Shown: piece by piece, positions 59,811 to 64,000 of the stretch
How positions within the stretch are numbered: position 1 is the first letter of the stretch
How the letters are laid out: each line of letters opens with the position of its first letter
Assembly (NCBI RefSeq): GCF_010389155.1
Contig: NC_057766.1
Location: forward strand, 23,693,516-23,757,515
Direction: 5' to 3'
DNA: 64,000 nucleotides
Origin: Erigeron canadensis
Lineage: Eukaryota; Streptophyta; Magnoliopsida; Asterales; Asteraceae
Program-made: the position numbers and the translations under genes
The notes under the pieces: model-generated
Told to the model about the DNA's origin: nothing
Database searches by the model: none
Seen by the model: the letters and a program-made list of their open reading frames with translations, nothing else

Positions 59811-61680
59811 TGATATATGGTATGTGGATAATATAGATATGATATAATATAGGGAGATGATAAATGTACCACACATTTTGATTAATGTACCTTATTGTAC
59901 AGTTTTTATAGCAGAATGTACAAATGAATGATGCGATAGTGTGGTAGATTTATTAAGTTATATGGTACTAATATCATTTCGCTATAATATATTTGTTTAA
60001 TAAATATAAGGCAAGTAGAAACTAATAGAAATTTTAATTAAGTTCAATTAGGTATGTTAAATGGACACTTGTCGCTCAAGTAATACGTCACATGTCGATT
60101 AAATAATACCCCAATCCTGTTTTAGTATATTGGTAGATAGTTTATAGATGATAGTCAATCTCTTTATATTTCTTTCTTTTTCGGTAAAAGAGAATGTTGT
60201 GTGACAAATCGAATTCTTATTCAGTTTGGTTACAGTCATAAGGTAAGATTCGTGATAATTTGGTAGCATTTGTTCTAATTTCCAATCATGGCTCCTTGAC
60301 AACATAGACTTTGTGTTAAGAGTTTGAGAAGAAAAGTCCTTTTATGGTAAATAAAAAGAAAAGATAAGTAAAAATCATCTTGAAAGTGATACATATTTGA
60401 GGCACTTTTCACTTTTTCTTAAGGTTAAAATGTTTATGTTCGGGCTTGAATTAGGAACTTTTAAGGAGGCAACACTTCCAATTTTTCGTTGAATCACTAA
60501 ACCAAAAATTCACTGACATTCTTTTTCACACTTTGATGTAACAAATTAAAGATATAAATACAGTTATAAGGCAATTGTCAATACAAAAATCTTTTCTATA
60601 TTTCGTATCATATTTTGACTTCTTCTTTTCTTTTTTTTTTTTACATTTTTTTTGTATGTCTATTAATTTTCTAACCCCACCATTTTATAGTGTCAAGACT
60701 CTTATAAGAAGGTCTTAGTTATAGAGAAAATGAGAAGGATAGTTTTGATAATCACATCAGAATCCTTGGTAACATTTTCTTTCTTCTATAGACTTTTTCT
60801 TAAGGTAACTCTATTTGCTTGACATTCTAAATAAAAGGTTTCAAAAGTTATTAAAAAAAAAAAAAAAGTTTGTAGCGAATATGGGCTCTTGAGTTCCTAA
60901 CACAAAAGCCCAAATTTTTGGTGAATAATCCGGGTTTAGTCGTGTCTTGTTTTAATGTTTTATCAAGCTCAACTTCAAATTCATAAAATCTCGACTGAAG
61001 TTATCATCAAGTTTTTGAAGAGCTCGAATCATGCTTGTTATATCGAAACATAATCCTTATATATTCAAACAATATTCATCATTTTGTATCAAAGTTCATT
61101 TTCACTAAAGATAATTCTCATTCAAATTTCCAACCTATAACAATAATTCTGAGGCTTGACAATAGATTAATATTCACTCCCTCAATAATTCATTCACAAA
61201 ATTTAACCAAAAATGGTAAAATAAAGTTAGGCCCAAAACCATGATGCAAGTCAAAACAAACCTTAATAGGGAAAAAGTCAAAACAGTCATTCATGACTTT
61301 ATCAACACCACCTTTGATGTTATGTTTTGTAATTTTATTGGACATCCAGCTATGCCCACATTAACATCTTATATGAAAGTCTATCCATATATGGGTCCCT
61401 CCCCCCAAAACAATGGACCCAAACAAAGTCACATGCCCATGTTTGCCACCTAATCTTTTGGTCAATTGGCCCCATCCCAAAACTTTATCACTAACCCAAC
61501 AACCCTCACATGCATTCACCCTTTTCTTTGTCTTTTGCATCCTAAAATACAAAATGACCCACAAACACCTTTCACTCTGTGTATTGTGGGGATGCCACCA
61601 ATAAGTGCACCAAGAGCCAAAGCCCCCAATGGCCCAATGGGCATACGACATAATCTTCCCTTCTTGAGTTTATTCGGGGA
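59811..61680. other. AT-rich intergenic DNA, nothing recognised
   Basis: No coding gene is supported. The ORFs on both strands at 61.2-61.7 kb overlap each other and have no known domain. C-rich phrases at 61390-61560 are notable only by composition. Confidence 0.4.
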
Positions 61681-61689
61681 TATTCCCTC

Positions 61690-61845
61690 TTTTCAGGGAA
61701 GATCATAGACCCGTCTTTGACCAGATTTACGACGACCTATCAGGATATCTCACTAGCTTAGTCATGACCCTTTTCAAGACTTGAACTTAAGACCTCTCGT
61801 GAAGACATTAGCGCTCCTGACCACTATACTTCGGCCATGGTTATA
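61690..61845 (-). mobile_element. tRNA-derived SINE
   Basis: On the minus strand the head is GCCGAAGTATAGTGGTCAGG (A-box-like), then GGTCTTAAGTTCAAGTCTTG (B-box-like), followed by a body with GATCTTCCCT near its end. It lies about 300 bp past the EIN3-like stop. Confidence 0.55.
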
Positions 61846-62147
61846 ATGCATACACACATATGATCAAGGCATTTTTTTGCTTATGTATCGTTGAATCTTT
61901 CATGAACACGAACAAAAACTAGCAAAACAGTTATTTGACATAATACATCACATATATAAACAAAATATAGTTACACGAGGTACATGACAAGTATTCGATC
62001 ACACTAAACGTTACAAAACATGAGTCCGTAGAACGTTTTTGTAATAATGCAAGCAAAGGATAATAGTAACTAACTTGATACTATACTATGGATTAAAAGA
62101 AGTCTCTTTTTTTCTCACCTGTTAATGGGGTTTTCATGTTGACCCTT

Positions 62148-63959
62148 TCAGAGGTACCACATTGACATATCTGGGGCAGGGTTTGACTCACTGGAGAAGT
62201 CAACGCCTCCGAGATTAAATGGCGACTGTGAAACGAATCTGAAATCCAAGTTATTGTTTGCATCAAAAGCGGGAGTGTATGGTGTTCTGTTTTCAAGCTG
62301 AAACCCGTTTGGCAAGAAAGTTGACTGATTAGAAGGCATGTGGGACTCGACCCCTTGACCAAAAAAGTCATCATCGAGTTGGATGGGAAACTTTTGCTTC
62401 TGTTGGTCAGCAATAACATCAAGATTCCCGGGATTTCTGTTAGTGTTTTGATGATTAGTATCATAGAATGACATGAGATCAGAAATGGCCCGTTGACCAT
62501 CTCCTGGAAGTCCAAGTTGTGAACCACAAAAAGTAGGATCCTGATTCATCGGTTGACTAGTGGTGATCTTAGCCTGACCAAATGAGGGCATGGCAAAGAC
62601 AGGTTCCTTCAGTTGGAAGCTTAAGGTTCCACTACGCGGAGGATTATGATTTGGGTTAGGAGCAGGGCGGTAAGGACAACTCATCTGATGATTGTTTCGT
62701 GAAAATCTGTCGCTAAAACCCACACGGATATCACTATAAGGGCATTGAGAGAACTCACAAGTGTATATCTTCTGTGGCTGCTGGTCATCAGATTGTTGCT
62801 TCCTTTTCTGAATGAAATTGTCCGGACTTGGGATCTCAATGATCTCACCCTTGACTTGAGCTAGCTGAGGAGCCCCAATTCCATTAGTAGGCCCCATGAG
62901 CCCGAGATTATAAAGATTGTTGACCTCATGGGGTTGTGGCTTGCACTCTTCTACTTCAACTATCTGATCATCTTCTATACCATCCACATCATAATCACTG
63001 GTATCTGCAACAAGATAAGACACCGATCCAGCAGAAGATATGGGTGGACAGCTGTCCGGATATAGCTTACGAGATAATGCTTCCTCCTGGTTGATGATAG
63101 CAAGCCATGTAGCACTCTCCTTGGCCGTCATTTTGTCTTGTAAACATTTAGATTGCCTAACAAGCTTGCGAATTTTAGCAATATCTGGCGACATATGTTT
63201 GATTACAGCCGTTAGAACACCAACTTTCCAAGCTTTTTTGAGATCATGAGGTTTTTTGTAAGGTGGAGTCCCGTGTTCTTTTGGTAAACCGAGTTGGGAC
63301 CACCATTCTTCATCTCCACTAGGCCACCATGGTGGTGCAACACCCTTTTCCAATGGGAACCGCCTTTGTGGCGGGTCACAATGTTGCATCAAAGCTGACA
63401 GAAGTGAACCGAGAGTGGTGTCTTGAAGTTCTTGCAGGGTGTGCGGGGTGGAAACCGGATTACAGTTATCCTCGTTTTTCCCGGGAATCGAATGGTCCGC
63501 TTGGTATTTAGTAATCGCAGCGGGCCCGTTTCGGTCAAACCGAACTTTTTCCTTCCACCAGGCCCGGAGATTATCTGAAGCCCCACTCACAGGCTTCCCG
63601 TTCTCCGGAATTATTCCATAAACAAATCCTTGTGCCTTGCAAACTTCCATCATTTTAAGCATATATTTCAAGATCCCGTCTTGAGCACGAGACATTTTCT
63701 TTCTTCTCGCTTGTTCTTGAGACTGACGTTGCTTAGCATTATCGACTTCTTTACCTTTATTTTGATCTTTAAGCCGCCTTAAAAGCATACGGTCTCTCCA
63801 CATCCGTCTTTCCAGCTCATCAACATCCATTTCTTCATCACTATAATCTTCCTCCACAGCTGCCTCTTGTTCTGCTTCAGGTGCCCTTTCTCCCTCACAG
63901 TTAGAACCCGAAAGGAAATCAAGATTTCCATAGAAACCCATTTCTTCAAAGATCCCCAT
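62148..63959 (-). CDS. EIL: EIN3/EIL-type ethylene transcription factor
   Basis: A single uninterrupted frame of 603 codons plus stop, as usual for EIN3/EIL genes. These nuclear factors accumulate when ethylene blocks EBF1/2-mediated degradation and activate ERF1-type genes. The acidic N-terminus ([20 protein letters not shown], about 35-54) is followed by the basic [20 protein letters not shown] and the conserved DNA-binding core: [87 protein letters not shown] and [21 protein letters not shown] Cys/His pattern [11 protein letters not shown]...NNHQMSCPY (about 400-432) and the terminal DMSMWYL also fit. It belongs to the EIN3/EIL1 group rather than EIL3-like by these features; ortholog identity is not resolved. 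Translation may begin at Met1 or at Met7 (63941). Confidence 0.95.
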   Translation of the reverse strand: MGIFEEMGFYGNLDFLSGSNCEGERAPEAEQEAAVEEDYSDEEMDVDELERRMWRDRMLLRRLKDQNKGKEVDNAKQRQSQEQARRKKMSRAQDGILKYMLKMMEVCKAQGFVYGIIPENGKPVSGASDNLRAWWKEKVRFDRNGPAAITKYQADHSIPGKNEDNCNPVSTPHTLQELQDTTLGSLLSALMQHCDPPQRRFPLEKGVAPPWWPSGDEEWWSQLGLPKEHGTPPYKKPHDLKKAWKVGVLTAVIKHMSPDIAKIRKLVRQSKCLQDKMTAKESATWLAIINQEEALSRKLYPDSCPPISSAGSVSYLVADTSDYDVDGIEDDQIVEVEECKPQPHEVNNLYNLGLMGPTNGIGAPQLAQVKGEIIEIPSPDNFIQKRKQQSDDQQPQKIYTCEFSQCPYSDIRVGFSDRFSRNNHQMSCPYRPAPNPNHNPPRSGTLSFQLKEPVFAMPSFGQAKITTSQPMNQDPTFCGSQLGLPGDGQRAISDLMSFYDTNHQNTNRNPGNLDVIADQQKQKFPIQLDDDFFGQGVESHMPSNQSTFLPNGFQLENRTPYTPAFDANNNLDFRFVSQSPFNLGGVDFSSESNPAPDMSMWYL

Positions 63960-64000
63960 GGATCAGAGTATACCTAATCAAGAAACTTGAACTAAAATCT
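63960..64000 (-). promoter_or_regulatory. Partial 5' UTR of the EIN3-like gene
   Basis: The minus strand reads GATTAGGTATACTCTGATCC before the ATG. TTAG just upstream could be a splice acceptor for a 5' UTR intron, common in this family, but the window ends here. Confidence 0.4.

Noticed and set aside
62093..62527. 144-residue minus-strand ORF overlapping the EIN3-like gene
   Set aside because: It is a shadow frame of the EIN3-like coding sequence.
1..64000. CRISPR arrays, operons, prophage or bacterial gene systems
   Set aside because: The gene structure, splice sites and protein families are those of a plant nuclear genome, and no regularly spaced short repeats of CRISPR type were seen.

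Overview
The window is nuclear DNA of a flowering plant. Genes are split by GT-AG introns, the DNA is AT-rich, and the spaces between genes are filled with typical plant mobile-element debris. The five gene products match eudicot protein families. I lean weakly towards an asterid, perhaps Asteraceae, but no marker here proves it.

Five conserved genes can be reconstructed exon by exon. (1) A mitochondrial glycine decarboxylase H protein lies at 8638-11891 (+, 3 exons, 158 aa). (2) A MAP kinase kinase of the MKK6 type lies at 19725-23750 (-, 8 exons, 354 aa). (3) A chloroplast chaperonin-60 alpha subunit of the alpha-2 type lies at 28757-34308 (+, 9 exons, 595 aa). (4) NAP1/GNARLED, a SCAR/WAVE complex subunit, lies at 44295-54523 (+, 23 coding exons, 1380 aa). 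(5) An EIN3/EIL ethylene transcription factor lies at 62148-63959 (-, one coding exon, 603 aa), with its 5' UTR running off the right edge. These are unrelated housekeeping, signalling and development genes. Nothing suggests a cluster or a shared pathway. The joined exons keep frame across every junction, so all five look intact.

The rest is mostly transposon material. 0-8.5 kb: a Mutator-like long-TIR element, Helitrons, a Tourist-type MITE carrying a nested solo LTR, low-complexity DNA and a 246-bp tandem duplication just upstream of the H-protein gene. 12-19 kb: a hAT-type MITE, another TIR element, Helitrons, a large foldback element and a SINE. 24-28 kb: a Helitron, a small unrecognised ORF broken by one stop codon, a run of 28 G, and two palindromic MITEs in opposite orientation. 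34-43 kb: a degraded Mutator-like element carrying a frameshifted plant-mobile-domain (MAIN-type) gene, a three-copy satellite of about 402 bp, and a LINE 3' fragment. 55-62 kb: a Helitron, a 2.4-kb solo LTR inside a SINE-like repeat, and another SINE. Introns of the chaperonin and NAP1 genes also hold mobile-element copies.

I saw no convincing new biological system such as a novel cluster or defence island. The most informative observations are structural: two solo LTRs with perfect 5-bp target duplications, each inside an older repeat; tRNA-like promoter modules inside Helitrons; an inverted SINE pair in a chaperonin intron; a GC-AG intron in NAP1; and the lightly damaged MAIN-type and small ORFs. 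All coordinates come from reading the sequence by eye. No alignment or database search was run.
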